A DNA stretch of 15,719 bases from Acetobacteraceae bacterium (GCA_947478535.1 CANJXD010000078.1:1-15719); one strand, 5' to 3'; shown: positions 1 to 8,762, numbered from the stretch's first letter. Notes: generated from the letters alone by a model not told the origin. A program made the numbers and translations.

Positions 1-30
1 CGTCCCGATCACCAGCCTGCCTTCGGCCAT
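1..30 (-). CDS. Possible 5' end of a divergent gene (partial)
   Basis: An ATG on the minus strand at position 30 is preceded by a purine-rich GGCAGGA, a fair ribosome binding site. It opens a frame that runs off the window edge, reading MAEGRLVIGT. Only ten codons are visible, so no function can be given. The layout would make it divergent from the dehydratase gene that starts at 151, with about 120 bases of shared upstream region. It could be a chance start codon. Confidence 0.35.
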   Translation of the reverse strand, partial: MAEGRLVIGT

Positions 31-150
31 GGTCCTGCCCCCGATGCGTGTTTCCGGGTGCTTCATGCCATGGCCGGGCGCCGTCGTAACGGGGGTGCGC
101 TTTCGGGGGGTACGCTTCCTGCTGGGCGCCGGCGGGACTATGAGGATCGG

Positions 151-2118
151 ATGGCTGCTTCGGCTCGGGATCGCATCCTCCTCAACCTGGCGCTGGATTC
201 GGCGGCGGCGGCGCTATCGCTGCCTGTCGCGGTCTGGCTTGCCGCACCCGGCGCCTGGCCGCCGGGCCTCTGGTGGCTCGCCGCCATCCCCGGCGCCGTG
301 ATCGCCCTGCTGGGGGTCGGGCTGCCGCTGCGCCTGCCCCAGCAATACTGGCGCTTCGCCTCCCTGCCGGAATTTCTGCGCGCCGGCGCGGCGGCGCTGG
401 GGGGGGCGGCCGTCTTCGCCATCGGGTTGCGGCTGGCCGAGACCTGGGCGCCGCCCAACCTCGCCTTCCCCGCCATCCATGGGCTGGTGCTCGCCGCCGC
501 CCTCGCCGCGCCGCGCATTGCCGCCCGGCTGCGCCATGCCGGCCGCGCCGGGCCGGTCTCCGAAACCCCGGCGACGCCCGTGCTGCTGGTCGGCGCGGGG
601 GATGGGGCGGATCTGTTCATCCGGGCGCTCGCCCAGGAACGCAGCCCGGCCTATCGCGTCACCGGCATCCTCTCGCTGCGGTCCCGCCAGATGGGGCGGC
701 GCATCCACGGCCTGCCCATCCTCGGCACGGCGGAGGACGCCGCCACCATCCTCGACACGCTGCGGGAGGATGGGAACCTGCCCCAGCAGATCATCCTCGC
801 CACGCCGCAGCTCCAGGGCCTCGACCTTCAGCGGCTGCTGGATGCGGCGGACCGGCACGGCGTGCCGGTGAAGCGTGCGCCGCGCCTGACGGCGCTGGAC
901 CCCGCGAGCCGCCGCCCCGGCGAACGCGCGGAGCCCAGCAACCGCGTCACGCTCCGCCCCGTCGAGATCGAGGATTTGCTGGACCGTCCGCAGGTGCCGT
1001 TGGACCGCGAAGGCATGGCGCGCCTCGTCCAGGGGCGGCGCGTGCTGGTGACCGGCGCGGGCGGGACCATCGGGGGGGAACTCGCCCGGCAGGTCGCGGC
1101 ACTCGGCCCGGCGAGCCTGACGCTGCTCGATCACGGCGAATACGTGCTCTACGAGATCGACCTCGAACTGCGTGAACGCCATGGCGATGTGCCGCGCCGC
1201 GCCGTGCTGGCGGATGTGCGGGATGCCGCGCGGATGGGCCGCCTGATGGCGGAAATCCGCCCCGAGCTCGTCTTCCACGCCGCCGCGCTCAAGCATGTGC
1301 CGATGGTGGAGAATGACCCCCTGGAGGGTCTGCTGACCAATGCGCTGGGCACCCGCATCGTCGCCGATGCGGCGCGGGCGGCGGGCTGTTCGCTGATGGT
1401 GTTCATTTCCACCGACAAGGCGGTGAACCCGACCAGCGTGATGGGCGCCTCGAAGCGCCTCGCGGAGATGTATTGCCAGGCGCTGGACCGCGGCGCGCGG
1501 GCCAGCGGCACCGGCATGCGGCTGGTGACGGTGCGCTTCGGCAACGTGCTGGGCTCCACCGGGTCCGTGGTGCCGCTGTTCCGCCGACAGTTGGAGCGCG
1601 GCGGGCCGCTGACCGTCACCCACCCCGATATGCGCCGCTACTTCATGACGGTGCGCGAAGCCGTGGGCCTGGTGCTCCAGGCCAGCGTCGTCGGTGCGAC
1701 GGGCATTCCCTGGTTCGCCAGCGCGGCGGACCAGCCGCCGGAATTGCGGGAAGGCGGGATCTTCGTGCTCGATATGGGGGAGCCCGTGAAGATCGTGGAC
1801 CTCGCCCGCCGCATGATCCGCCTCGCCGGACTGCGGCCGGAGGAGGATGTGGAAATCCGCTTCACCGGCCTCCGCCCAGGCGAAAAGCTGTTCGAGGAAT
1901 TGTTCCACGGCCAGGAACCGCCGAGCCCCACCAGCTTCCCCGGCCTGCTCGTCGCCGTGCCGCGCACGACGGATGCGGCGGAAATGGGCGCCGCCATCGA
2001 CGCGGTCGCGGCGATGGCGGCGAGTGGGGACCGAAAGGGGGCGCTGGCGCGGTTGAATGCGCTGGTGCCGGAGTTCGAGCATGAAGTGCAGGGGAAGGCT
2101 GGGGGCGCTGCCCCCTGA
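151..2118 (+). CDS. Membrane-bound nucleotide-sugar 4,6-dehydratase (CapD/PglF/WbpM type)
   Basis: A 655-residue polysaccharide-biosynthesis dehydratase. The family converts UDP-GlcNAc or a similar sugar nucleotide to its 4-keto-6-deoxy form. The N-terminal part (about residues 8-130) holds several hydrophobic helices. A first Rossmann-like segment (about 143-240, motif LLVGAGDG) precedes the catalytic short-chain dehydrogenase domain with NAD motif TGAGGTIGGE (301-310). The active site shows STDK (420-423) and MGASK (431-435), where Met replaces the usual Tyr of YxxxK, as in long PglF/WbpM enzymes. I chose the ATG at 151 because GAGG lies 5 bases upstream; an upstream in-frame ATG at 58 would add an Arg/Gly-rich tail with no family resemblance. 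The WbpE-like aminotransferase at 4387 could take its product. The family is certain; the exact sugar substrate is not. Confidence 0.93.
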   Translation: MAASARDRILLNLALDSAAAALSLPVAVWLAAPGAWPPGLWWLAAIPGAVIALLGVGLPLRLPQQYWRFASLPEFLRAGAAALGGAAVFAIGLRLAETWAPPNLAFPAIHGLVLAAALAAPRIAARLRHAGRAGPVSETPATPVLLVGAGDGADLFIRALAQERSPAYRVTGILSLRSRQMGRRIHGLPILGTAEDAATILDTLREDGNLPQQIILATPQLQGLDLQRLLDAADRHGVPVKRAPRLTALDPASRRPGERAEPSNRVTLRPVEIEDLLDRPQVPLDREGMARLVQGRRVLVTGAGGTIGGELARQVAALGPASLTLLDHGEYVLYEIDLELRERHGDVPRRAVLADVRDAARMGRLMAEIRPELVFHAAALKHVPMVENDPLEGLLTNALGTRIVADAARAAGCSLMVFISTDKAVNPTSVMGASKRLAEMYCQALDRGARASGTGMRLVTVRFGNVLGSTGSVVPLFRRQLERGGPLTVTHPDMRRYFMTVREAVGLVLQASVVGATGIPWFASAADQPPELREGGIFVLDMGEPVKIVDLARRMIRLAGLRPEEDVEIRFTGLRPGEKLFEELFHGQEPPSPTSFPGLLVAVPRTTDAAEMGAAIDAVAAMAASGDRKGALARLNALVPEFEHEVQGKAGGAAP

Positions 2119-2160
2119 CCCCCAGCCGGGGTCCGTGGCGGACCCCGGACCCCGCCTCAG
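2098..2160. repeat. Stacked GC-rich inverted repeats, likely bidirectional terminator or REP-like element
   Basis: Two adjacent hairpins lie between convergent genes. The first pairs GCTGGGGG (2098-2105) with CCCCCAGC (2119-2126), and encloses a smaller GGGGG/CCCCC hairpin (2101-2105 with 2111-2115). The second is a perfect 10-bp stem, CCGGGGTCCG (2126-2135) and CGGACCCCGG (2139-2148), with loop TGG. The first hairpin covers the stop codon of the dehydratase gene and supplies its last codons. There is no T-tract. The position and symmetry suggest termination in both directions. I recall similar G-run/C-run elements at gene ends in related genomes, so it may belong to a dispersed repeat family. 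Confidence 0.7.
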
Positions 2161-4220
2161 GCCGCCCGGATGGAGGTGAGCAATCCGTCCGTGCGGGTGC
2201 GCAGCGCCTCTGCCTGCCGGGCCAATTCGTTGGAGGCGTGGCGCACGCCGCCGGCGGCGGTGCCAGTCTGCTCGGCATCCTGGCTGACGCCGGCGGCGTG
2301 GCGGGACACCTGTTCGGTGCCCATCGCCGCCGCAGCCGCCGCGCGGCCGATTTCCTGGGTGGCTTCGGCCTGCTGGGATGCGGCTTCGGCCACCTGCGCG
2401 GTGTTGCGGCTCAGTGCCTCGATGGTGCCGGCGATGGCCCGCACCACCTCCACCGTCCGGCTCGTCTCCGCCTGCATGGCGGTGATCTGGGCGCCGATCT
2501 CCTCCGTTGCCTTGCCGGTCTGTGCGGCCAGCGCCTTCACCTCGCTCGCCACCACGGCGAAGCCCTTGCCAGCCTCCCCGGCACGCGCCGCCTCGATAGT
2601 CGCGTTCAGCGCCAGCAGGTTCGTCTGGCCGGCGATATCGCCGATCAGCTTCACCACATCGCCGATCCGCGACGCCGCTTCCGACAGGCCGCGCACAGTC
2701 GTATCCGTGGCCCGCGCCGCGTCCGTCGCCTGCCGCGCCGTCGCCGCGCTGACTTCGACCTGGCGCATCACTTCACCGATCGAGGCCGTCAGCTCCTCCG
2801 TCGCCGCGGCAACACTGCCGACCGAGGAACTCGCCTCGGAGGAGGATTGCGCCACCGCCGCCGCGCGGGCGGAGCCTTCGCGCGCCGTCACCGCCATGCT
2901 GTTCGCCGTGGTGTCCAGCTCCGCCGCCGCGGCGGCCACGGCGCGCAGCACCACCGCGGTATCCGCCTCGAAGTCCCTCAGCATGGTGTCGATGCGCGCA
3001 GCCCGCGCCGCCCTTGTGGCCTGATCCGCCTTCTGCGCGGCTTCCAGCGCCTCCCGCGCCTCGGAGGCATGGCGGAGGTGATCGATGGCCTGCGCCATCT
3101 CCCCCAATTCATCCGTCCGGTCGCGACCGGGGACTTCCAGCGCCAGCTCCCCCGCACCAATGCGGGACACGGTGGAGGCCAGCACGCCCATCGGTGCGAT
3201 GACCCGGCGGATGATCAGCGCCATCGCGCCAGCCAGCACCAGCAGCGTCACCAGCGTCAACGCACCGACCAGCACGGCGCGGATCAGGCTGTCGGAGCTC
3301 TGGCCGCCGGCCGTGGCCAGGGCCTCGTCCAGCACCGCATCCCGCATCTCGAGGATCTTCGACAAGGCGGGGACGGAAAAGCGGCGGTTTTCATCGACGG
3401 TATAGGGGAAGGCCTCCCCCCCGCCGCCGACGCGGCTGGCGGCGATTTCGACCTGCCGGCGCCAACGCGGCTCCGCCTCGGCAAGGTAGGTCTGGCGCTG
3501 CACCTGCAAGGCCTGGGTCAGCGCGGGGCGGCCGATGGCCGCGACCAGCCTTTCCATGTTGGCGAAGGCCTCCGCCGCCCGGCCCGTCAGCTGCTGGAGG
3601 GTGACGATGTTGGCCGGCTGCGGCGTGGCGCCAGCGATGAAGGCGGTGACAGCCAGCGCCCGCTGGCCGCCCACCTCCCGCAAGGTCGTGACATGTTGGG
3701 CGAGTTCGAGCATCGGCGCGATGGCCGGCGCATCCCGACCGATCACCTGCGCCGCCTGCTGGCCCAACAGGCTCATCGCATTGCCGAGATCGGTGCGGGC
3801 GGCGACGAGGTCGCGCATGATCGCCGCATCCCGCGCGGCGGGGGGCAAAGCCGCTGCCGCGGTGGCCCGGCGCAGGATGTCTTCCAGCACGCGGGTCGTG
3901 GCGCGCAGCGGCGCCGGGTCCAGCCCCGCCGCGACCGCCGCCGTCTCCGCCGCCTCCAGCCGCTGCAACGCCAGGGTGTGGCCCTGCCGGACGGGCGCCA
4001 GGTCCGCCGTCGCCGTGGTCACGATGGCGCTGAGATTGCCGGTCTGCACCGCGAAAGCGGCCTGGGCGCGCGCCACTTCGGCGAAGGTCCGCGTTACAAG
4101 AATGGCACGATTGGCGCGCTGGGCTTCCGCCACCGATTGCGCCGCGAGCCACCCAAGGGCACCAAGGCCCGGCAATGCGATAAGGGAAAAGCAGAGGAGT
4201 AGCAGGCTGCGAAGGCGCAT
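2157..4220 (-). CDS. Methyl-accepting chemotaxis protein
   Basis: A 687-residue transmembrane chemoreceptor that would pass ligand signals to CheA/CheW. It has a first membrane helix (about 5-26), a long, mostly helical Ala-rich sensor region (about 27-312), a second helix (about 314-338) and a HAMP domain (about 339-392). The signalling domain has its hairpin tip near 531-566, with [19 protein letters not shown] followed by [14 protein letters not shown]. The C-terminus shows no NWETF-like CheR-docking pentapeptide. I chose the ATG at 4220 because AGGA lies about 10 bases upstream and the protein then begins with MRLRSLLLL, a good membrane-anchor start; the frame extends to 4262. The sensor region matches no ligand-binding family I can name. 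It is a lone receptor without che genes nearby, and it separates two sugar-nucleotide genes on the opposite strand. Confidence 0.95.
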   Translation of the reverse strand: MRLRSLLLLCFSLIALPGLGALGWLAAQSVAEAQRANRAILVTRTFAEVARAQAAFAVQTGNLSAIVTTATADLAPVRQGHTLALQRLEAAETAAVAAGLDPAPLRATTRVLEDILRRATAAAALPPAARDAAIMRDLVAARTDLGNAMSLLGQQAAQVIGRDAPAIAPMLELAQHVTTLREVGGQRALAVTAFIAGATPQPANIVTLQQLTGRAAEAFANMERLVAAIGRPALTQALQVQRQTYLAEAEPRWRRQVEIAASRVGGGGEAFPYTVDENRRFSVPALSKILEMRDAVLDEALATAGGQSSDSLIRAVLVGALTLVTLLVLAGAMALIIRRVIAPMGVLASTVSRIGAGELALEVPGRDRTDELGEMAQAIDHLRHASEAREALEAAQKADQATRAARAARIDTMLRDFEADTAVVLRAVAAAAAELDTTANSMAVTAREGSARAAAVAQSSSEASSSVGSVAAATEELTASIGEVMRQVEVSAATARQATDAARATDTTVRGLSEAASRIGDVVKLIGDIAGQTNLLALNATIEAARAGEAGKGFAVVASEVKALAAQTGKATEEIGAQITAMQAETSRTVEVVRAIAGTIEALSRNTAQVAEAASQQAEATQEIGRAAAAAAMGTEQVSRHAAGVSQDAEQTGTAAGGVRHASNELARQAEALRTRTDGLLTSIRAA

Positions 4221-4386
4221 GGCGTGATCATCCTGGACACTGCGCAACCATAGGGCGAGCATTCTTGATGCTTAGATAACGGAGCCCAGCCGCGCGCATG
4301 GCCGGCCTGCGAAAAGCCCTGAAACTCCCGGTGATTTGGCCGACGCGGCGCACTGGGTCTAGGAAGGTGGCAAGAGCCGATACCGG

Positions 4387-5559
4387 ATGACACCTATGAC
4401 GCTGCCTCCCATCGCCCTGTTCGACATGAAAGCCCAGCAGGCGCTGATCCGCGCCGATATCGACCGGCGCATCGCCGTCGTGCTCGATAGCGGGCGCTTC
4501 ATCAATGGGCCGGAGGTCACGGAACTCGAAGGCCAGCTCGCCGCCTTCGCGGGATGCGCCCATGCCGTCGGCGTGTCCTCCGGCACCGATGCCTTGCAGA
4601 TCGCCATGATGGCGGAGGATATCGGCCGGGGTGATGCGGTGTTCCTGCCCGCCTTCACCTACACCGCGACCGCCGAGGTGCCGCTGGTGCTGGGGGCAAC
4701 GCCGGTCTTCGTCGATGTCGATCCCGTGACCTTCAACATCGACATCGCCGACCTCAAGCGCCGCATCGCGATGGTGAAGGCGGAAGGCCGCCTGAAGCCC
4801 CGCGCGGTGGTCGGTGTGGACCTGTTCGGCCTGGCGGCGGATTGGCCGGCGATCGAGGCGATCTGCGCCGCGGAAGGCATGTTCGCGCTCGATGACGCGG
4901 CGCAGGCCTTCGGCGGCGGGCTGCATGGCAAGCGGCTCGGCCGCTGGGGCGGTGCCGCGGCGCTCAGCTTCTATCCCACCAAGACGCTCGGCTGCTACGG
5001 CGATGGCGGCGCCCTGCTGACCGACAGCGCGGAGAGGGCCGATCTCTACCGCATGCTGCGCACCCATGGCGAAGGCAAGACCCGCTACGAGGTTCAGCGC
5101 ACCGGCATGAACGGGCGGCTGGACAGCATCCAGGCGGCCATCCTGCTCAGCAAGATGACGCTGTTCGGCGATGAATTGCAGGCGCGGGCGAAGGTCGCGG
5201 CGGCCTACGGGGCGGGGCTGGTGGGCAAGGTGCAGGTGCCCAGCACGACACCGGGCGCCGACCATGCCTGGGGCCTCTATTCGATCCTGGTGGAGGATGA
5301 GGCGGCGCGGGTGCGGGTGCAGACGGCATGCCAGGCGGCCGGCGTGCCGACGGCGATCTATTATCCCAAGCCTTTGCACCACCAGCCCGCCTACGCCGGC
5401 GCCCATGCGGGCTCAATTGCGGGCCAGGGCGGCGGCGGCCCGCCGCCGCTGCCGGTCAGCGAGAGCGTCAGCAAGCGCATCCTTTCGCTGCCGATGCATC
5501 CCTATCTGACGGACGCCGAGATCGCCCGGGTGATCGCCGCGGTTGCTGGCGCCAACTGA
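4387..5559 (+). CDS. PLP-dependent sugar aminotransferase, DegT/DnrJ/EryC1/StrS family (WbpE-like)
   Basis: A 390-residue enzyme, the usual family length, that transfers an amino group to a keto-sugar nucleotide. The PLP-binding lysine is K199 in SFYPTKTLGCYGDGGA. The cofactor-binding Asp is D170 in LDDAAQAFG, and the early SSGTDALQIA (64-73) forms the phosphate-binding region. The ends, LFDMKAQQA near the start and ILSLPMHPYL near the C-terminus, plus GVPTAIYYPKPLHHQPAY, closely resemble WbpE, which makes 3-amino-sugar uronates. By motif I place it nearer WbpE than the bacillosamine enzyme PglE. The start is uncertain: ATG at 4387 has no close Shine-Dalgarno sequence (AGGAAGG is at 4361-4367), and ATG at 4396 is an alternative. 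It is likely part of surface-glycan synthesis with the dehydratase at 151, although a chemoreceptor gene lies between them. Confidence 0.93.
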   Translation: MTPMTLPPIALFDMKAQQALIRADIDRRIAVVLDSGRFINGPEVTELEGQLAAFAGCAHAVGVSSGTDALQIAMMAEDIGRGDAVFLPAFTYTATAEVPLVLGATPVFVDVDPVTFNIDIADLKRRIAMVKAEGRLKPRAVVGVDLFGLAADWPAIEAICAAEGMFALDDAAQAFGGGLHGKRLGRWGGAAALSFYPTKTLGCYGDGGALLTDSAERADLYRMLRTHGEGKTRYEVQRTGMNGRLDSIQAAILLSKMTLFGDELQARAKVAAAYGAGLVGKVQVPSTTPGADHAWGLYSILVEDEAARVRVQTACQAAGVPTAIYYPKPLHHQPAYAGAHAGSIAGQGGGGPPPLPVSESVSKRILSLPMHPYLTDAEIARVIAAVAGAN

Positions 5560-5593
5560 ACCCTCCCACGCGGAAAATCTTTCTTGAGGCTTG

Positions 5594-5610
5594 AAGCGGC
5601 GCCTCCGCTT
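5594..5610 (+). terminator. Weak hairpin after the sugar aminotransferase
   Basis: AAGCGG (5594-5599) pairs with CCGCTT (5605-5610) across a 5-base loop. No T-run follows. It sits in the 90-base gap between two plus-strand genes and may be a weak terminator or chance structure. Confidence 0.3.
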
Positions 5611-5649
5611 GCTGTTGCATGGGTGTGACAGATGGAGCGGAGGCCGCCG

Positions 5650-6375
5650 ATGCGTCGCAGGTCCCTGATCGCCGCGGGCGCCGCGGCCACCTTGATGCGC
5701 GTCGGCCCGGCGCGCGCCGATGAACCCGTGGATGTCGCCCTCGTCCTCGCCGTCGATATCAGCCGTTCGGTCGATGAGGATGAGGCCCGTCTGCAACGGG
5801 AAGGCTATCGCAGCGCCATCACCGATCCGAAGGTGGTGGAGGCGATCCGCGGCGGCATGCTGGGCTCCATCGCCATCGCCTATGTCGAATGGGCTGGCAG
5901 CGAATATCAGCGGCTTGTGATCCCCTGGACTCGCATCGCCAGCCAGGCGGATGCCGAGGCCTGGGCCGGCACGCTTGCCGCCGCGCCGCGCGTCTCGCTC
6001 TCCTGGACCTCGATCTCGGGCGCCATCGAATTTTCCCGCCGCGCGCTGGACCAATGCCCGCATGAGGCGACGCGGAAGGTGATCGACGTCTCGGGCGATG
6101 GCGTGAACAACAGTGGCATGCCGGCCGAGATGGCGCGGGACCGTGCGGTGGCGGAGGGCATCACCATCAACGGCCTGCCCATCCTGAATGACCGCCCGAC
6201 CTTCGGCCGCGCGCCGCCCATCCCCCTCGATATCTATTATCGGGAGAGCGTGATCGGCGGGCAGGGCGCCTTCATGATCGCCGCCGAGGATTTCGAGGCC
6301 TTCGGCAATGCCGTCCGCCGCAAGCTGATCCGGGAAATCGCCGGGCTTGCGGGGCCGGTCACGGAGTATGCGTGA
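5650..6375 (+). CDS. DUF1194 protein, exported von Willebrand factor A-like
   Basis: A 241-residue protein of the DUF1194 family, which has a von Willebrand factor A-like fold and no established role. The N-terminus MRRRSLIAAGAAATLM followed by ARA before DEP (cleavage near residue 23) is a signal peptide; the arginine run could make it a Tat substrate. A metal-ion-dependent adhesion site is visible as D36-I-S38-R-S40 (DxSxS), T120 in SWTS, and D150 in SGDG. The ATG at 5650 is preferred over 5632 because GGAGG (5639-5643) lies 6 bases upstream. The gene is monocistronic and converges on the DUF3775 gene, with only 6 bases between the stop codons. The likely role is divalent-metal-dependent binding in the periplasm, by analogy only. 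Confidence 0.9.
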   Translation: MRRRSLIAAGAAATLMRVGPARADEPVDVALVLAVDISRSVDEDEARLQREGYRSAITDPKVVEAIRGGMLGSIAIAYVEWAGSEYQRLVIPWTRIASQADAEAWAGTLAAAPRVSLSWTSISGAIEFSRRALDQCPHEATRKVIDVSGDGVNNSGMPAEMARDRAVAEGITINGLPILNDRPTFGRAPPIPLDIYYRESVIGGQGAFMIAAEDFEAFGNAVRRKLIREIAGLAGPVTEYA

Positions 6376-6381
6376 GGCTGA

Positions 6382-6795
6382 TCAGCGTTCGATATCCTCG
6401 ATGCTGATGCCGAAGGCGGCCAGGCCTTCGGACAGCAGGTCCGGCATGTTGTCCACGCCCATCAGGTAGTCCGCGGCATCGCGGCCGTCATTGCGCTCGG
6501 CGGCCAGGGCCCAGGCTTCTTCCCATTCGCCGGCGTCGTAATCCCCACGGCCGACCCAGACGAGGGCGATCAGCGCCGCCTGCTCATCCTCGTTCAACTC
6601 GGTGATGTAGGCGCGCAGCGTATCTTCGGTCAGGTCGTCGGCGCCCGCCGTCTCATGCTCATCGCCACCATCATCGGCGGCGGCGCCAAGCTCGGCTTCC
6701 TCATCGCCCTGCACGGCGCGGGCGTGATCGACGATGCTGGCCACCGTCTCCAGGCTGATGCCGAGATCGACCTCGTCGTCAGATGCGTTTGCCAT
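6382..6795 (-). CDS. DUF3775 domain protein
   Basis: A 137-residue acidic, cytoplasmic-looking protein. The C-terminal half (about 57-135) carries the DUF3775 signature: LTEDTLRAYITELNEDEQ, then ALVWVGRGDYD, then a helix with EEAWALA and AADYLMGVDNMPDLLSEGL. The first part has a short helix (LETVASIVDHARAV) and an Asp/Glu-rich linker (about 30-56). No function is known for the family and no catalytic motif is visible. The start is well supported: AGGAGAG (6803-6809 on the complement) sits 7 bases before the ATG. The gene lies 92 bases downstream of the aldo/keto reductase gene on the same strand, but a hairpin plus T8 tract in between suggests separate transcription. Confidence 0.88.
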   Translation of the reverse strand: MANASDDEVDLGISLETVASIVDHARAVQGDEEAELGAAADDGGDEHETAGADDLTEDTLRAYITELNEDEQAALIALVWVGRGDYDAGEWEEAWALAAERNDGRDAADYLMGVDNMPDLLSEGLAAFGISIEDIER

Positions 6796-6862
6796 CGAAT
6801 CACTCTCCTGCCCGTACCGCCCGCATGAAGACAGCAACGCTGCCGACTTCCAGGGGGCGGCG

Positions 6863-6896
6863 AAAAAAAATCCGTGCCGAAATGGCCTCAGCCATT
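6863..6896 (-). terminator. Candidate terminator after the aldo/keto reductase gene
   Basis: On the minus strand AATGGC and GCCATT (6881-6896) form a 6-bp stem with a 4-base loop, extendable to 8 bp with one bulge. Ten bases later comes a run of eight T (complement of 6863-6870). The reductase stop codon overlaps the loop. The gap between stem and T-run is longer than in a classical intrinsic terminator. The T-run could instead act as an AT-rich upstream element for the DUF3775 promoter. Confidence 0.45.
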
Positions 6897-7715
6897 CGCC
6901 CAATCCGGGGCAAAGCCCGGATTCACGAAGCGGCGATCCTTCGGCAGCGCCCGCAGCGCCGCGAGATCCGCCGCGTCCAGCCGCAGCGCCAGCGCGCCGA
7001 GGTTTTCCTTCTGCCGCGCCGCGGACGCGGCCTTCGGGATGGCGGCAACCCCCGGCATCGCCATCAGCCAGGCCAGTGCCACCTGCGCCGGGCTCGCCCC
7101 ATGCTTGGCGGCGATGGCGCCAAGCGCGGCTTCCCCCACCGCCTGGCCCTTGCCGAGCGGGGAGTAGGAGGTCAGCGCCATGTCGTTCGCCCGGCACAGC
7201 CCCAGCAGCTTCGACTGGTCGAGCAGGAAATGGTGTTCGACCTGCAAGGCGGCGAGCCCCACGCCTTCCCCGATCGCGCGTTCCAGCAGCTTCGGCGGGA
7301 AGTTGGACACGCCGATCGCCTTCGCGCGGCCCTCGGCGCGGATCGCCACCAGCGCGCGCAACGCATCCGGCAGGTCCAGCGCCGGGGACGGCCAATGGAT
7401 CAGCAGCAGATCGACATAGGGCGTGGCGAGCCGCTGCATGCAGCCATCGAAGGCGCGGCGGATCGCGTCCCCATTCGGCTTGTCGTGCCAGATCTTGGTG
7501 GTGAGGAAGATGTCGCCCCGCGGCACCCCCCCGCGCGCGAGGCCGACGCCGACCTCCGCCTCATTCCCATACATCTCCGCCGTGTCGATGTGGCGGTAGC
7601 CGAGGCCGAGGGCGGAGACCACGGCATCCGTGCATTCCGCGCCCTTCATCGGCCAGGTGCCGAGGCCGAGTCGGGGCATGCGCAGATGCGCGGTCTCGAT
7701 GACGGGCATGTCCAT
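6888..7715 (-). CDS. Aldo/keto reductase (DkgB-like)
   Basis: A 275-residue NADPH-dependent carbonyl reductase of the aldo/keto reductase superfamily, close to the 2,5-diketo-D-gluconate reductase B / methylglyoxal reductase group in length and motifs. The catalytic tetrad is visible: D44 and Y49 in HIDTAEMYGNE, K74 in LTTKIW, and H107 in LLLIHWP. Further family marks are LGLGTWPMKG near the N-terminus, AIGVSNFPP, and the C-terminal coenzyme-binding stretch AIPKAASAARQKENLGAL. The start has AAGGAAAC 8 bases upstream. The gene begins 12 bases after the stop of the WD40 gene on the same strand, so the two are almost certainly co-transcribed. The natural substrate cannot be told from sequence. 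Confidence 0.94.
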   Translation of the reverse strand: MDMPVIETAHLRMPRLGLGTWPMKGAECTDAVVSALGLGYRHIDTAEMYGNEAEVGVGLARGGVPRGDIFLTTKIWHDKPNGDAIRRAFDGCMQRLATPYVDLLLIHWPSPALDLPDALRALVAIRAEGRAKAIGVSNFPPKLLERAIGEGVGLAALQVEHHFLLDQSKLLGLCRANDMALTSYSPLGKGQAVGEAALGAIAAKHGASPAQVALAWLMAMPGVAAIPKAASAARQKENLGALALRLDAADLAALRALPKDRRFVNPGFAPDWANG

Positions 7716-7727
7716 GGGGTGTTTCCT

Positions 7728-8762
7728 TCAGCGCCGGGAAAGATCGACGAGGCCGCAATAACCGGCCTCGGTGCCGAAACCGAGCAGGGAGCCGGTGGCA
7801 TTCCAGGCCAGCGTCGTCACGCCGGCGCCGGAGGGCGGAACCACAGGCACCACCTTGCCGCTGGCCACTTCCGCGATCAGCACCATGCCATCCCCGAAGC
7901 CGGCGGCCACCACCTCATGCTGCGGGTGGAAGGCCACCGCGCTGCACAGAACCTGATCGCCGCCGGCGAGTTCCGTCGGCGCCTTGCCCATCGGGCCACC
8001 GCCGAAGAACGGCCAGAGCACGACAGCTTCCGCCCCGCTCGTCGCCAGCCAGCGCCCGCGCGAGGAGAAGTGGATCGACCGCGTCTTGCCGGGGTAGCCG
8101 GACATTCGCATGTGCTGGCCATCCGCCAGCCGCCAGCCATGCAGCGCCGGTTCCTGCATCGTGGTGACGACATGGGTGCCGTCGGGGCTGAAGGCGATGT
8201 CGTGGTGGCTCCCCTTCCATTCCAGCAGGCGCGGCTTGTCTTCCTTCGCGGCCACGAACCACAGCGAGGCACCACCGTAATGGCTGGCGGCGACGCGCTT
8301 GCCCTTGGCGTCGAAGGCGATGCCGCCCACCGTCGTGGGATGCGCCAGCGACTTCAGCCGCTTGCCCGCGCCATCCAGCAGATGCACGGCCTTGCCGACG
8401 GAGGCCGCCCGCAGCCCGGCTTCATGCGCCGCGACATGGTCCACCCATTTGGAGCCGAATTCGGCGACCGTCACCACCGCGCCATCCGGCGTGACCTGCA
8501 CCAGCCGGCCATCATCGCCGCCGGACAGCATGCCGGCCTTGGCATCCGCGCAGGCCGACAGCACGGCGCCGTCATGCGCTTCCACCCGCTGCCAGGGCTC
8601 CCCGGGTGTCGCCAGGGTGACGATGTGGTGCGTGCCATCGGCCAGCGCGAAGGACAGGCTGCGCCCTTCCCGGCCGAAGACCGTGGCGACGGTCCAGGCG
8701 CCCAGTTCCCGCGCCGTGCCGCGGCTGGACAGGAGAAAATCGCCTTCGGTGACCTCGGCCAT
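7728..8762 (-). CDS. WD40-repeat beta-propeller protein
   Basis: A 344-residue protein made almost entirely of degenerate WD40 blades, enough for one six- or seven-bladed propeller. Blade-like units include HDGAVLSACADAKAGMLSGG, GGIAFDAKGKRVAASHYGG, HDIAFSPDGTHVVTTMQ, RSIHFSSRGRWLATSG, SAVAFHPQHEVVAAGFGDG and TTLAWNATGSLLGFGTEAG. There is no signal peptide or membrane helix, so it is probably a cytoplasmic scaffold. It leads a unit with the aldo/keto reductase. I recall, without certainty, that single-propeller WD40 proteins of this kind occur next to COG0523/CobW GTPases in alphaproteobacteria; such a GTPase lies about 1 kb upstream on the same strand. The ATG at 8762 has only a weak Shine-Dalgarno sequence (GGGGCGCAGC). 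Confidence 0.9.
   Translation of the reverse strand: MAEVTEGDFLLSSRGTARELGAWTVATVFGREGRSLSFALADGTHHIVTLATPGEPWQRVEAHDGAVLSACADAKAGMLSGGDDGRLVQVTPDGAVVTVAEFGSKWVDHVAAHEAGLRAASVGKAVHLLDGAGKRLKSLAHPTTVGGIAFDAKGKRVAASHYGGASLWFVAAKEDKPRLLEWKGSHHDIAFSPDGTHVVTTMQEPALHGWRLADGQHMRMSGYPGKTRSIHFSSRGRWLATSGAEAVVLWPFFGGGPMGKAPTELAGGDQVLCSAVAFHPQHEVVAAGFGDGMVLIAEVASGKVVPVVPPSGAGVTTLAWNATGSLLGFGTEAGYCGLVDLSRR

Noticed and set aside
214..2082. A long open frame on the minus strand opposite the dehydratase gene, and similar long frames at 2238-4202 (+), 6783-9287 (+), 9836-12613 (+) and 11746-13716 (+)
   Set aside because: These are shadow frames typical of GC-rich DNA. Their products are rich in Arg, His, Gln and Ala with no domains, and each lies opposite genes with clear motifs.
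4258..4272. A small inverted repeat AGCAT-TCTTG-ATGCT upstream of the chemoreceptor, considered as an operator
   Set aside because: Arms of only five bases occur often by chance, and no recognisable promoter or flagellar sigma-factor motif lies around it.
6377..6386. The palindrome GCTGATCAGC between the DUF1194 and DUF3775 genes, considered as a terminator
   Set aside because: It has no loop, so as a hairpin it leaves only a 3-bp stem, and no T-run follows. It is probably coincidence at the gene ends.
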